The notes beneath the pieces were generated by a model. The model saw only the letters and a list, made by a program, of their open reading frames with translations, was not told the DNA's origin and did no database searches. The position numbers were made by a program, and so were the translations under genes. Below are positions 47,211 through 55,427 of a stretch of 64,000 bases of DNA, piece by piece. Positions within the stretch are counted from its first letter, which is position 1. Every line of letters starts with the position of its first letter. Origin of the DNA: Corynebacterium jeikeium (GTDB lineage Bacteria; Actinomycetota; Actinomycetes; Mycobacteriales; Mycobacteriaceae); assembly GCF_000738265.1 (NCBI RefSeq), contig NZ_JFCQ01000028.1, positions 224,532-288,531 on the forward strand, written 5' to 3'.

Positions 47211-48068
47211 ATGTCCCGATTCACATCCCGCCATTGTGCGGCCAGTGTCCTGGTGAGTTCTGTCGTTTTAAGCGGCATGGCGATTCCTGCGGCGCAGGCA
47301 GAGGAAGCATCCACCCCAGTGTTGGAAGCTGGTGCTTTTGCCTGGCCGATCAAAACCTCTTTCCTTAAGCATGTGCAGGGGCCGATCGCCAGGGGAACCG
47401 TCATCGGCGATGGAGGCGCGGAGTTTAAGGGAAACCAGTTTGTGTTCCCAGTAAATACCCAAGAAACAAAGCTGGACCCGCAGGGGAATGGCACGATTGC
47501 CCTGGACGGCAGCGCACATGTGACCGCATACAAAGGTCTTGGTAAGAACGGCGGGCCAGCTTTGGATGTCTCTTACTTCGACTTGAAGTTGAATGTCACA
47601 GGTCAAGCGGTATCGCTTATTGGGGACTACTCCCTTTCCGGTAACACGGCGAACGATCCTACACAGCTAGACAAGCGCGGCGACGATGAAGTAATCGTGA
47701 CCTTCACCCTGGAAGCCCCGATTGATCCGGGTAAGGATCTCGTTGCCCAGAACCGTCCCACAACGGCCGGTATCGGATTGCAGAGATCTCTACTCCGCTA
47801 CAACGAGGGCGAGCAGCTGGAGGGCGCGGACGTTGACCTGCTGCTGGACTATGACGATGGCAAGCAGATAGAAGATGTAACCCCGCAGGAACTGCAGGGA
47901 AGTGCAAGCGGATTCTCCGGTTCTTCTAGCGGCAGTTCCAAAAACTCGTCCCTTGGCATCGCGGCCGGTGTGATCGCCGCCATTGTGGCAGTGATTGGGG
48001 TGGGGGCACTGGCCTTCGGGCCCGTGGATTGGCGAGGAGTTTTGAAGAACTTCGGCATCACTGCCTAG
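47211..48068 (+). CDS. HtaB-like single-domain surface protein with altered heme site
   Basis: Product of 285 aa: signal peptide (cleavage near AQA, residue 30), one HtaA-type region (about 38-220), a short Ser/Gly linker and a C-terminal span (about 245-268). At the place where HtaA domains have the axial Tyr (SFRSYI) this protein reads SFLKHV, so the ligand would be His54; His103 is the candidate for the second conserved site and Tyr197 for the third. The architecture fits HtaB of C. diphtheriae. ATG 47211 has AAAGGAG 7 bases upstream. It is 40 bases after hmuO and ends the heme locus. Confidence 0.83.
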   Translation: MSRFTSRHCAASVLVSSVVLSGMAIPAAQAEEASTPVLEAGAFAWPIKTSFLKHVQGPIARGTVIGDGGAEFKGNQFVFPVNTQETKLDPQGNGTIALDGSAHVTAYKGLGKNGGPALDVSYFDLKLNVTGQAVSLIGDYSLSGNTANDPTQLDKRGDDEVIVTFTLEAPIDPGKDLVAQNRPTTAGIGLQRSLLRYNEGEQLEGADVDLLLDYDDGKQIEDVTPQELQGSASGFSGSSSGSSKNSSLGIAAGVIAAIVAVIGVGALAFGPVDWRGVLKNFGITA

Positions 48069-48271
48069 AAGGAAAGCATCGTACCACCCCATCTGCGAAG
48101 AACTATTGCTCGTTTCAGCTGCTACCGGCAAGATTGGTAATGGAAGCAACAAATTCACAGCAGGTGGGGTGCTTTGCTGTCCACGTTCTCGTGAGCCTGG
48201 TTCCAGTTTTGCGTGCCGGGAAGTAACATACACAAACGCACGTAGTCGACCAGGTAAGAGGGGCAATCACA

Positions 48272-49228
48272 GTGGCGGGCAACACCCAGCGCAGCGGAGG
48301 CGTGCGCAAGAAGAACAAGAAGGGCGCAACCAAGGGCTCCGGCGGTCAGGGGCGCCGCAGCCTGCGGGGCAAGGGGGCCACGCCGAAGGCGGAGGATCGC
48401 GTCTACCACGCTGCCTACAAGCGCAAGCAGGCCGCCAAGCGCCGGGCATCTGGTGCGCACGACCGCTTCGCAAAGGACGAGAACCAGGTGGAATTGGTGG
48501 TCGGCCGCAACCCTGTGATCGAGTGCCTGCACGCCAAGGTTCCCGCCACAGCACTGTACGTCGCGGAGGGCACCAAGAACGACGAGCGCCTGGCCGAGGC
48601 TGTCCACACCTGCGCCGACCGTGGCATCTCTGTACTGGAGGTGTCCCGCGCCGAGCTGGATCGCATGACCGGCAACGGAATGCACCAGGGCATTGGCCTG
48701 CAGATCCCGCCGTTCCAGTACACGCAGGTTGAGGACCTGATCGAGCGGACCGCCTCCGCACCCCAGCCCGGCCTAGTCGTCGCGCTGGATAACATCACTG
48801 ACCCGCGTAACCTCGGTGCGGTCATCCGCTCCGTCGCGGCATTCGGCGGCCACGGCGTGATCATCCCGGAGCGCCGCAGCGCCTCCGTTACCGCCGTCGC
48901 TTGGCGCACCTCCGCGGGCACGGCCGCGCGCCTGCCGGTGGCGAAGGCCACCAACATGGTGCGGTCCCTGAAGCAGTTCCAGCAGGCTGGTTACCAGGTC
49001 GTGGGGCTGGATGCTGGTGGCGACCACACCCTCGACACCTACGACGGCACCACCCGGACCGTCATCGTCGTCGGCTCCGAGGGCAAGGGTCTGTCCCGCC
49101 TGGTGGCGGACACCTGCGACACGATCATGTCGATCCCGATGGCCAAGTGGGTCGAGTCCCTCAATGCGTCGGTCGCTGCGGGCGTGGTGCTCAGCGAGTT
49201 CGCCCGCCAGCGTCGCGCTGCTAAGTGA
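48272..49228 (+). CDS. rlmB: 23S rRNA (guanosine-2'-O-)-methyltransferase, TrmH/SpoU family
   Basis: SPOUT-class methyltransferase of 318 aa. An N-terminal basic, low-complexity extension of about 65 residues (Gly, Lys, Arg) is followed by the substrate-binding domain ([25 protein letters not shown]) and the knotted SAM-binding domain. The three SPOUT motifs are [28 protein letters not shown] (quoted in part: [19 protein letters not shown]), [14 protein letters not shown] and [22 protein letters not shown]. It probably methylates G2251-equivalent ribosomal RNA. GTG start has AAGAGG upstream. Its last bases are repeated at the end of the gene at 49968 (see the direct repeats). Confidence 0.9.
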   Translation: MAGNTQRSGGVRKKNKKGATKGSGGQGRRSLRGKGATPKAEDRVYHAAYKRKQAAKRRASGAHDRFAKDENQVELVVGRNPVIECLHAKVPATALYVAEGTKNDERLAEAVHTCADRGISVLEVSRAELDRMTGNGMHQGIGLQIPPFQYTQVEDLIERTASAPQPGLVVALDNITDPRNLGAVIRSVAAFGGHGVIIPERRSASVTAVAWRTSAGTAARLPVAKATNMVRSLKQFQQAGYQVVGLDAGGDHTLDTYDGTTRTVIVVGSEGKGLSRLVADTCDTIMSIPMAKWVESLNASVAAGVVLSEFARQRRAAK

Positions 49229-49239
49229 CGCCCCTTCGT
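49209..49239 (+). repeat. Direct repeat, left copy (rlmB 3' end)
   Basis: The 31 bases across the rlmB stop codon recur at 50959-50990 with one substitution and one extra C. They encode the RRAAK end of the protein plus the following ACGCCCC-TTCGT. Confidence 0.9.
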
Positions 49240-49278
49240 TTTCGCCCCTCTGGGTACATCCGCGGGGACTGCTAGCTT

Positions 49279-49845
49279 CTAAGGCTTAAGTCCCCGGATG
49301 TATGTCTCCACGAGCCAAGGCTGATAATCGGGGACAAGTTTTCGTGCAGCGTCAGGGAGGGGGCGGGTGATCGCCGCCAGGCCGAGATGGAAATGTAGTG
49401 CGTCCACGTCTTCTCTGAGGAGCGACCAGTGGCGTGCCCGGTGAAGCACTCTTTCTAACTGCTCCATCAGCTCGTTCATTCGAGGGACGAGGTCTGCCTC
49501 GAAGTCCAGGTTTTCCACAATGGTGGGCACTACCTGCGTGGCGATGGCTCCTAGTTGCAGCCCCGCTACGCTGTGGACGAAGCTGTTCCACGTTTCGGTG
49601 GCTTGTCGAACGTTCTCCCATCCCGCCGTGTGGCGGTCGATGATGTCGATGAGCCGCTCGCGCCCGTAGTCGAAAAGTCCCGTTAGCAAGTCTTGCTTGG
49701 TGGGGAAGTGGCGGTAGAGGGTGCCGATGCCCACGCCAGCTTCGCTGGCTATGGTGCGCATGGAGACGTCGATTCCAATGGTGGAAAACAGTCTCCAAGC
49801 TGCGGTGAGTATTGCTTGCCTGTTCTCATGTGCATCCGCGCGCAT
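49279..49845 (-). CDS. TetR-family transcriptional repressor
   Basis: Product of 188 aa with the TetR helix-turn-helix at about residues 8-55 (AILTAAWRLFSTIGIDVSMRTIASEAGVGIGTLYRHFPTK, quoted in part as VGIGTLYRHFPTK) and a helical ligand domain. The start ATG 49845 has GGAAGG about 7 bases upstream; the frame extends 13 codons further. It is divergent from the membrane-protein gene at 49968, with a clear dyad operator overlapping that promoter, so it most likely represses that gene and itself until a toxic ligand binds. Confidence 0.9.
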   Translation of the reverse strand: MRADAHENRQAILTAAWRLFSTIGIDVSMRTIASEAGVGIGTLYRHFPTKQDLLTGLFDYGRERLIDIIDRHTAGWENVRQATETWNSFVHSVAGLQLGAIATQVVPTIVENLDFEADLVPRMNELMEQLERVLHRARHWSLLREDVDALHFHLGLAAITRPLPDAARKLVPDYQPWLVETYIRGLKP

Positions 49846-49878
49846 TACTAACCTTCCGAAACTTTTTTGCTCTATCGC

Positions 49879-49908
49879 TTGCATTCTATCTAAGCGGAAC
49901 GTTATAAT
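49879..49908 (+). promoter_or_regulatory. Promoter of the TetR-controlled membrane-protein gene
   Basis: TTGCAT (49879-49884), an 18-base spacer and a consensus TATAAT (49903-49908). The transcription start would fall inside the operator. Confidence 0.7.
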
Positions 49909-49910
49909 CC

Positions 49911-49938
49911 ATTTTGTTCAAACGGAACAAAATGTTCC
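49911..49938. promoter_or_regulatory. TetR operator: two overlapping dyads
   Basis: ATTTTGTTC (49911-49919) and GAACAAAAT (49925-49933) are perfect reverse complements around 5 bases. GGAAC (49924-49928) and GTTCC (49934-49938) form a second dyad that shares the middle half-site. A further GGAAC at 49896-49900 could extend the site. Confidence 0.8.
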
Positions 49939-49967
49939 GGTTTATGGGATACAGAAAGGGGAAACCC

Positions 49968-50978
49968 ATGTCCAACGCTGTTGATACGCAGAAGAATCCA
50001 CCAACCCAAGCACGTCCAGCCCCCGAGCGCAGTGATAACCGTCGCCTCGCCGCAATCGTCGTAGCCCTCACGGGAATCATCACGCTCATGCTGTTGGCAT
50101 TCCTCACCCCCAGCATGAACTCCGGCCCGAAGGATCTCCCTCTCGCGGTCTCCGGCCCGGCGCCTGCCGTTCAGAAAATCGAGGGAATGCTCGAGCAGAA
50201 GCAACCCGGGGCCTTCGACGTCAATACCTACGACAACCCCGATGAGGTAAAAACGAAGGTCCTGGAGCGCGAAGCGATCGGCGGGATCTCCCTCGGCAAG
50301 GACGGCACCGTTGTCACCATTGCCAGCGGAGCAGGCTCTACCTTCAAGCAGATCATGACCGGCCTTGCCGATGGCATGAAGCAGCAGGGCCAGAAGGTTT
50401 CCGTGGAGGATGTAGCCCCGCTGCCCGAAGGCGATCCGAACGGAATTGGTCTGAACACCCTTGCCCTGCCGCTGGCCTTCGGAGGCATGGCCTCGGCCGC
50501 CCTGCTGACCTTCGGACTCAAGGGGCGCCGTTGGGGCCGGGTGGTCGGCGCAGCCGTGTTCTCCATCTTGGCTGGTCTGGCGCTCGGCGCAATCATGCAG
50601 TTTGGGTATGACCTGTTCGACGGAAACTATCTTGAGCTGGCGGGAATCCTTGCACTGGGCATCGCCGGCACGTCGATGTTCGTCCTCGGCATGGAATCTC
50701 TGCTCGGCGGCGCAGGTCTAGGCATCGGCGCGATCATCACGCTATTTGTTTCCAACCCGCTGTCCGGCATCGCGACGGGCTGGCAGTGGCTACCGAGCCC
50801 CTGGGGCTGGTTTGGCCAGCACCTGCCGATCGGAGCAGCTGGCACGGCCGTGCGTTCTGTCGCCTACTTCGATGACCACGGCATCACCCACGCGGTTGTT
50901 GTTCTGTGCTGTTGGGTTGCGCTCGGTGTGGGCATGGTCGCTCTAGCGTCGTGGCGGAAGCGTCGCGCAGCTAAGTGA
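49968..50978 (+). CDS. Six-span membrane protein under TetR control (possible efflux or ABC-2/YhgE-like)
   Basis: Product of 336 aa: one hydrophobic segment at about 28-48, an exported region of about 110 residues, then about five spans between 165 and 330. This layout (signal anchor, extracellular part, five spans) resembles ABC-2-type/YhgE-Pip membrane proteins linked to export of drugs or lipids. No ATPase gene is adjacent. ATG 49968 has GAAAGGGGAAACCC upstream; the longer frame starts inside the operator. The promoter and operator give induction through the divergent TetR protein. Its 3' end repeats the rlmB end, and the whole cassette looks inserted. Confidence 0.7.
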   Translation: MSNAVDTQKNPPTQARPAPERSDNRRLAAIVVALTGIITLMLLAFLTPSMNSGPKDLPLAVSGPAPAVQKIEGMLEQKQPGAFDVNTYDNPDEVKTKVLEREAIGGISLGKDGTVVTIASGAGSTFKQIMTGLADGMKQQGQKVSVEDVAPLPEGDPNGIGLNTLALPLAFGGMASAALLTFGLKGRRWGRVVGAAVFSILAGLALGAIMQFGYDLFDGNYLELAGILALGIAGTSMFVLGMESLLGGAGLGIGAIITLFVSNPLSGIATGWQWLPSPWGWFGQHLPIGAAGTAVRSVAYFDDHGITHAVVVLCCWVALGVGMVALASWRKRRAAK

Positions 50979-50990
50979 CGCCCCCTTCGT
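50959..50990 (+). repeat. Direct repeat, right copy (end of the TetR-controlled gene)
   Basis: Matches 49209-49239 except for one T/A change and one inserted C. The two copies are 1,750 bases apart and flank the tetR cassette. Confidence 0.9.
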
Positions 50991-51009
50991 CCCAGCCGTA
51001 GCCGGCTCC

Positions 51010-51032
51010 AGCGCTAGCTGATCATTAGCGCT
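51010..51032. terminator. Hairpin between convergent genes
   Basis: AGCGCTA (51010-51016) pairs with TAGCGCT (51026-51032) around a 9-base loop. No T run follows on either strand, so the function is tentative. Confidence 0.4.
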
Positions 51033-52689
51033 AGTCGAACATTTCCTCCTGCTTATCCCACTGCACCTGCGCCCATGCTTCCCGCAGCTCGGGTTGTGGG
51101 TCGTAGATGGTTTCCTCGCCGGTGGGGAAGTGGGCGTCGAAAACCTGGGTGGCGAAGCCCAGCGAATAGGGATCAAAACCTGGGTCGTGAGAGTGCACGA
51201 ACTGCCTCCACCGCGACTGCATGGCAACGGTGGTGGCGCGCATCTCGTCGCGACCGCCGAGTAGCACGGCAATGCGGCCCTTGTCCTGGTCATAGCGCTG
51301 GAAAAGGATTGGCAGGTCCAGGGCGTGCATCGCGCCCATGCCGGAATAGCGCAGGAACGGGGTGGTGGTATCCAGGCGGTAGACCCACGCCCGGTCGCTC
51401 GGGTGATTCTGTGCTAGGTACCAGGAAGGGCCGGTGAACAGCGCGTCGCCGAAGAAACGCCCCTTCAGCTTGCGGGACTTCGGGCCGCCGTAGTGCTGCT
51501 CCAGGATGTTCGTGGCGTGGGCGGCGGCGCCGGAAATCGCGTGGGCGAACGTGCGCGTGCGCGTGTACTGCATGGAGCTACGCTTCGGCTCCAGGTGCAT
51601 CATGTCGTACTCGTTGCGGTTCGTGCCGATCAGCAGTGGCACATCCATCATCGCACCGGGGGAAAGGGGGTGCTCCGGCAGCAGGTCCTCGTCGATAACC
51701 GGAGCAAACGGGCCGGCCTTGGAGATCGGATTGTCCGCGTGGAAGCGCACGATCTCGTCCGAGAGGCGGCCGAGGATTGCATGCTCGGCGGTCAGCAGGT
51801 CTTCGGTGGCGGCTTTCAGCTCCTCGTCGCTGAGTTCCGGCGGTGCCTGGCGAACCGGGGTGCGCTGATCCAGCGGCAGGGACTCTTCCGCGCGCATGCG
51901 ATGCAGCCAGCGGGCGGCGAAGTCCGTCCAATACTTCGCATTCGCGCGGGTGTGGACGATCATCGGGGCGGGGGACTGTGCGATGGCCGCGCTGAACAGC
52001 CCCGCTGCGGACGGGGTGGCCAGCAGGCCGGTGACCATGGAGCCACCGCTGGATTCGCCCATGATGGTTATGCGGTCCGGGTCGCCGCCGAAGGCGCGGG
52101 CGTTGTCGTGGATCCAACGCAGGGCCGTCAGTAGGTCGGAGTGGCCTGGGTTGGTATCCATGTCGTCTGGCGTGTGAGTGCCCTCGCCCAGGGCCAGCTG
52201 GCCGAAGATGCCCACGCGGTAGTTCACCGCCACGTACACACAGTCGATGGCCTGGGCGAAGTACTCGCCGGACAGCAGAGGCTTGTTCGCAGAGCCGTGG
52301 ATGTTTGACCCGCCGTGGAAGTAGACCACGACTGGGCGGTTGGCCTCCGGGTCGATGGCTGGCGCATTGGTGCCAGCGGAGTGCGCGGGGCGCGGAACCA
52401 CCACATTGAGCCACAGGCAGTCCTCGGTGCCTTCCCAGTTGCCCGCTGACTTACGCGCCGGGCGGTACTGGGAGCACGCGTCGCCGGAGGTAGCGGCGCT
52501 GAGCACACCCTCCCAGGGCGCGATGGGTTCAGCGCGGCGGAAGCGGCGGGCGCCGATGGGTTTTTCGGCGTAGGGGATTCCGCGGAAGGCAGTTACCCCG
52601 GTTTCCGCATGGCCTTTGACTAGGCCGGTGGTGGTGCGGACGATCCAGGGGTTGGTGGGTTGTGGATTGGCTGTCGTCTCGGTAATCAC
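51031..52689 (-). CDS. Type B carboxylesterase / para-nitrobenzyl esterase family
   Basis: Product of 552 aa of the carboxylesterase type B alpha/beta hydrolase family. The oxyanion motif is VVVYFHGGSNIHGS and the nucleophile elbow IMGESSGGSMV (Ser213). The disulfide/acid region EDCLWLNVVVP and an acid residue in IDEDLLPE-like segments follow the family order. No signal peptide is visible, so it is probably cytoplasmic. Physiological substrate unknown. The GTG start lies 7 bases after a TAAGGT box (leaderless). It is 87 bases after znuB on the same strand and could also be read through from it. Confidence 0.9.
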   Translation of the reverse strand: MITETTANPQPTNPWIVRTTTGLVKGHAETGVTAFRGIPYAEKPIGARRFRRAEPIAPWEGVLSAATSGDACSQYRPARKSAGNWEGTEDCLWLNVVVPRPAHSAGTNAPAIDPEANRPVVVYFHGGSNIHGSANKPLLSGEYFAQAIDCVYVAVNYRVGIFGQLALGEGTHTPDDMDTNPGHSDLLTALRWIHDNARAFGGDPDRITIMGESSGGSMVTGLLATPSAAGLFSAAIAQSPAPMIVHTRANAKYWTDFAARWLHRMRAEESLPLDQRTPVRQAPPELSDEELKAATEDLLTAEHAILGRLSDEIVRFHADNPISKAGPFAPVIDEDLLPEHPLSPGAMMDVPLLIGTNRNEYDMMHLEPKRSSMQYTRTRTFAHAISGAAAHATNILEQHYGGPKSRKLKGRFFGDALFTGPSWYLAQNHPSDRAWVYRLDTTTPFLRYSGMGAMHALDLPILFQRYDQDKGRIAVLLGGRDEMRATTVAMQSRWRQFVHSHDPGFDPYSLGFATQVFDAHFPTGEETIYDPQPELREAWAQVQWDKQEEMFD

Positions 52690-52696
52690 AAGTGCT

Positions 52697-52702
52697 ACCT
52701 TA
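52697..52702 (-). promoter_or_regulatory. -10 box TAAGGT, leaderless carboxylesterase gene
   Basis: On the minus strand TAAGGT, 7 bases, GTG at 52689. No ribosome site is present. Confidence 0.4.
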
Positions 52703-52776
52703 ACGAGCCAACCGACGGCTGTCCCTCTTCCGGGGGAGGTGGCTATATTTCTATGCGTTTTAGGCGCCCGGTCGCT

Positions 52777-53715
52777 CTATGCGTGGTGGGCGTGCCCAGC
52801 TGCCTCGTTGCTGGTCTGCTTGGACACTGACTCGCCGGTCGCGGAGTACTCCCGTGCCCGCACCGCATCCGCCTGGACGTGCCGGGAACGCATCCAGGCG
52901 ATCCCGCGGCAGACCAGGTAGATCACGAAGCTCAAGGTGGTCACGAACACCGACACCGGCAGCCCCGGCGCCAGCGATGCGACCAGTCCGCCGACCGCCG
53001 ACACCACGGAGAATGTCCCCGACAGCACTACGGCCAGCACCGGGTTGCTGGTCACCTTCACTGCCGCCGCGCCCGGCGTAATCAGCAGTGCGATCAGCAG
53101 CAGGGCGCCGACGATCTGCACTCCCTGGCTGGCCACCACGCCGATCAGCGCGGCGAATACCAGGGCCAACACACGAACTTTCACGCCCGACGCCGCGGCC
53201 AGCACCGGATCCACCGTGGCGAACAGCAGTGGCCGCCATAGCAGCGCCATCGTCGCAACTACCAGCGCAGCCAGCACCGCCAGGATGCCCAGCGAGGCAG
53301 AGCTCACGCCCACGATCTGGCCGGTCAGCAGGCTAAACGCCGCCGACGACCTACCGGGGTACAGGTAGATAAACAGTACGGAAAGGCCCATGCCGAAGCT
53401 CAAGACCACCGCCACGATGGCGTCCTGCTCCCTTTGCCCCAGCGCCGTCAGCGCCACGGCGGCCAGCACTGCGCCGATCAGCGCGCCCCAGCTCACACTA
53501 AAGCCGAACAGCAACGCGGCCGCAGCGCCCATCAGAGCCAGTTCGCCGGTGGAGTGCGCGGCGAAGCTCATCTTCCGCATCACGATCAGTGGCGCAATCG
53601 CGCCGGAGACAATGCCCAGCAGCAGCGCCGCCAGCAGTGCGTTCTGCACGAAGTCCACCGAGAGTAGCGCGAGGGTGTCCTCCCACCAGTCGCCGGTGTG
53701 GAATTGGCTGCTCAT
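52777..53715 (-). CDS. znuB: Metal (zinc/manganese-type) ABC transporter permease
   Basis: ABC-3 family permease of 312 aa with eight or nine hydrophobic segments. Typical parts are LLGIVSGAIAPLIVMRKMSFAAHSTGELALMGAAAALL (quoted in part: MRKMSFAAHSTGELALMG) and LIALLITPGAAAV, as in ZnuB. It forms the channel for Zn2+ (or Mn2+) with the ATPase encoded upstream; the start overlaps that gene by four bases (ATGA). The C-terminal 30 residues are polar, His-containing and may be cytoplasmic. Metal choice is inferred from the His-rich binding protein. Confidence 0.92.
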   Translation of the reverse strand: MSSQFHTGDWWEDTLALLSVDFVQNALLAALLLGIVSGAIAPLIVMRKMSFAAHSTGELALMGAAAALLFGFSVSWGALIGAVLAAVALTALGQREQDAIVAVVLSFGMGLSVLFIYLYPGRSSAAFSLLTGQIVGVSSASLGILAVLAALVVATMALLWRPLLFATVDPVLAAASGVKVRVLALVFAALIGVVASQGVQIVGALLLIALLITPGAAAVKVTSNPVLAVVLSGTFSVVSAVGGLVASLAPGLPVSVFVTTLSFVIYLVCRGIAWMRSRHVQADAVRAREYSATGESVSKQTSNEAAGHAHHA

Positions 53716-54413
53716 ACGACCACCAGCTTTCCGTCTACGTTCACAACCTGCACGTCCGTCCGGTATAGGCGGGAGAGTGTCTCGCTGTTCATGACCTCCG
53801 CGACCGTGCCGATCGTGTGGCCGTGCGGCGCGAGGTACAGCACCCGGTCGGTCACGTTAAGGATCGGGTTGATGCCGTGGGTGACGAACACGATCGCAGT
53901 GTTGTGTTCCCGCCGCCTGCGATCCAGCAGCTCCACGGTCTGCTTCTGTGCGCGCAGGTCCAGGGAAAGCAGCGGCTCATCACACAGCAGCAGCTCCGGG
54001 TCCTGCGCCATCGCCTGCGCTTGCCGGATCAGCTGTTGCTGTCCACCGGACAGCTCGCCGACCCGCCGATTGGCTAGACCGGTCGCGCCTACCTCTTCCA
54101 GCGCCGCGTCGACCTGTGCTTTCTTTGGTCGCCTGTTCTTTATGACGCCCGCTGCGAGCGCAAGGCCAACCAGATCTCTTGCGCGCAACGGGATGGATTG
54201 TTCGAACATCCTTTGCTGGGGGATGTAGCCCAGCTTGTCCGTCACGTCGATGCTGCCGCGGCTGAGCTTGCGGGTGCCGAGGGCAGCATTCAGAAGGGTG
54301 GACTTGCCCACCCCGTTGGGACCCAAAATAGCCAAAAACTCCCCCGGCGCGACCTCGAGGTCGAGGTCGCGCCAGAGGGGTTCGACTGCCGCGTTGCGGA
54401 GAGCGAGAACCAT
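53712..54413 (-). CDS. znuC: Metal ABC transporter ATPase
   Basis: ATPase of 233 aa with Walker A GPNGVGKSTLLNAAL (about residues 33-47), signature LSGGQQQLIRQAQAM, Walker B LLLCDEPLLSLD and the switch His in VIFVTHGIN (VFVTHG). It belongs to the zinc/manganese uptake class with the adjacent ABC-3 permease and TroA-like binding protein. The start overlaps the znuA stop by one base (TAATG), so the three genes form a coupled operon znuA-znuC-znuB. Confidence 0.93.
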   Translation of the reverse strand: MVLALRNAAVEPLWRDLDLEVAPGEFLAILGPNGVGKSTLLNAALGTRKLSRGSIDVTDKLGYIPQQRMFEQSIPLRARDLVGLALAAGVIKNRRPKKAQVDAALEEVGATGLANRRVGELSGGQQQLIRQAQAMAQDPELLLCDEPLLSLDLRAQKQTVELLDRRRREHNTAIVFVTHGINPILNVTDRVLYLAPHGHTIGTVAEVMNSETLSRLYRTDVQVVNVDGKLVVV

Positions 54414-55297
54414 TACTTGGTTGCGTCCTCCAGCTGCTTGATCAGGGCGTCGGCGTACTCGAAGTAGTCCTGGCCCTCATCAGGGGTTTCGTTGACGTTG
54501 ACGACCTTGATGCCCGCCTCCTTGGCGGCCTCGGTCAGCTGGGAAGCTGCCGGGGTTTCCGACTGCTCGTTGGTGATGAGGATGTCGGCCTTCTTGTCCT
54601 TGATCAGCTGGCGGGTCGCGGCCAGGTCAGCGGCGGAAGGCTCGGACTCGTTGTTCACCGCGTGGGCGAAGCCCTCCGGGGTGATGTCCTTCAGGTTGGA
54701 ATCCTCGATCAGCTCGGCGGCGACCGATTCGGTGAGGATGACGTTCTTGCCCTTCAGCTTCTCCACGCGCTGCTTCAGCTCGTCGGTCTTCTTGGTGACG
54801 TCGTCGTCGGACTCGGGGATGTCAGAGTTCAGCTTGTGCAGCTCGACGGAGAGCTTCTTTTCGAACTCGGAAACCACGTCCAGGTCGAACCAAACGTGCG
54901 GGTTGGTGGCGTCGTGGCCGTGGTCGTGCCCCTCGGCCAGCGGCTGCGCCGTCACCAGCGGGGTGCCCTCTTCCACGTTGTCGGTCAGCCAGTTATCGTA
55001 GCCCGCGCCGTTGGCGACTACGATGTCCGCGCCTTTGACCGCCGCGATGTCGCGGGCTGTGGCCTCGTACTCGTGCGGGTCGTCGTCCTTGCTGCTGAGG
55101 ATGGTGGTCACCTCAACATCATCGCGCCCCTCGGTGATGTCCTCGGCAATGCTGCCCCAGATGGATGTAGAGGCGACCAGCTTGATCTTGTCGCCATCCG
55201 CGGGGGAATCCCCGGACCCGCCCGCGCAGGCGGTTACGCCCAGCGCCAGCGTTGCGATACTCAAAACTGCTCCGAAATTGGCAACCATTTTCTTCAT
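54413..55297 (-). CDS. znuA: Metal-binding lipoprotein of the zinc ABC importer
   Basis: TroA-like binding protein of 294 aa. A lipobox VTACAGG places the lipidated Cys at about residue 24. The metal ligands include His in DDDPHEYEAT, the His-rich loop GHDHGHDATNPHVWFD and Glu/Asp near the C-terminus (NEQSETPAA), the pattern of Zn-binding ZnuA. ATG 55297 (MKKMVANF) lies 7 bases after a TAGCCT box with no usable ribosome site; ATG 55288 is an alternative. It is divergent from the LacI-type gene (130 bases). I see no clear Zur box in that gap. Confidence 0.93.
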   Translation of the reverse strand: MKKMVANFGAVLSIATLALGVTACAGGSGDSPADGDKIKLVASTSIWGSIAEDITEGRDDVEVTTILSSKDDDPHEYEATARDIAAVKGADIVVANGAGYDNWLTDNVEEGTPLVTAQPLAEGHDHGHDATNPHVWFDLDVVSEFEKKLSVELHKLNSDIPESDDDVTKKTDELKQRVEKLKGKNVILTESVAAELIEDSNLKDITPEGFAHAVNNESEPSAADLAATRQLIKDKKADILITNEQSETPAASQLTEAAKEAGIKVVNVNETPDEGQDYFEYADALIKQLEDATK

Positions 55298-55304
55298 TCT
55301 TCCG

Positions 55305-55310
55305 AGGCTA
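55305..55310 (-). promoter_or_regulatory. -10 box TAGCCT, leaderless znuA
   Basis: On the minus strand TAGCCT, 7 bases, ATG at 55297. Confidence 0.4.
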
Positions 55311-55414
55311 ATGGGCACGAAAAAGCTCGTCAACATTAATCTTGAGCCAGATACGGGGATCTGGGCAGTGCCGGGGGAGGGGGCGTCAACCCCCAAGAAA
55401 GAAGGGCTGAGGGC

Positions 55415-55420
55415 TACCCT
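55415..55420 (+). promoter_or_regulatory. -10 box TACCCT, leaderless ipsA-like gene
   Basis: TACCCT, 7 bases (TAGAAGA), ATG at 55428. Confidence 0.4.
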
Positions 55421-55427
55421 TAGAAGA

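Noticed and set aside
55011..55427. Upstream extension of the ipsA-like gene inside znuA
   Set aside because: The helix-turn-helix begins just after ATG 55428, and a TACCCT box sits directly before it; the extension is antisense to znuA.
55298..55427. Zur box between znuA and the ipsA-like gene
   Set aside because: No dyad resembling the actinobacterial Zur pattern could be found in the 130 bases.
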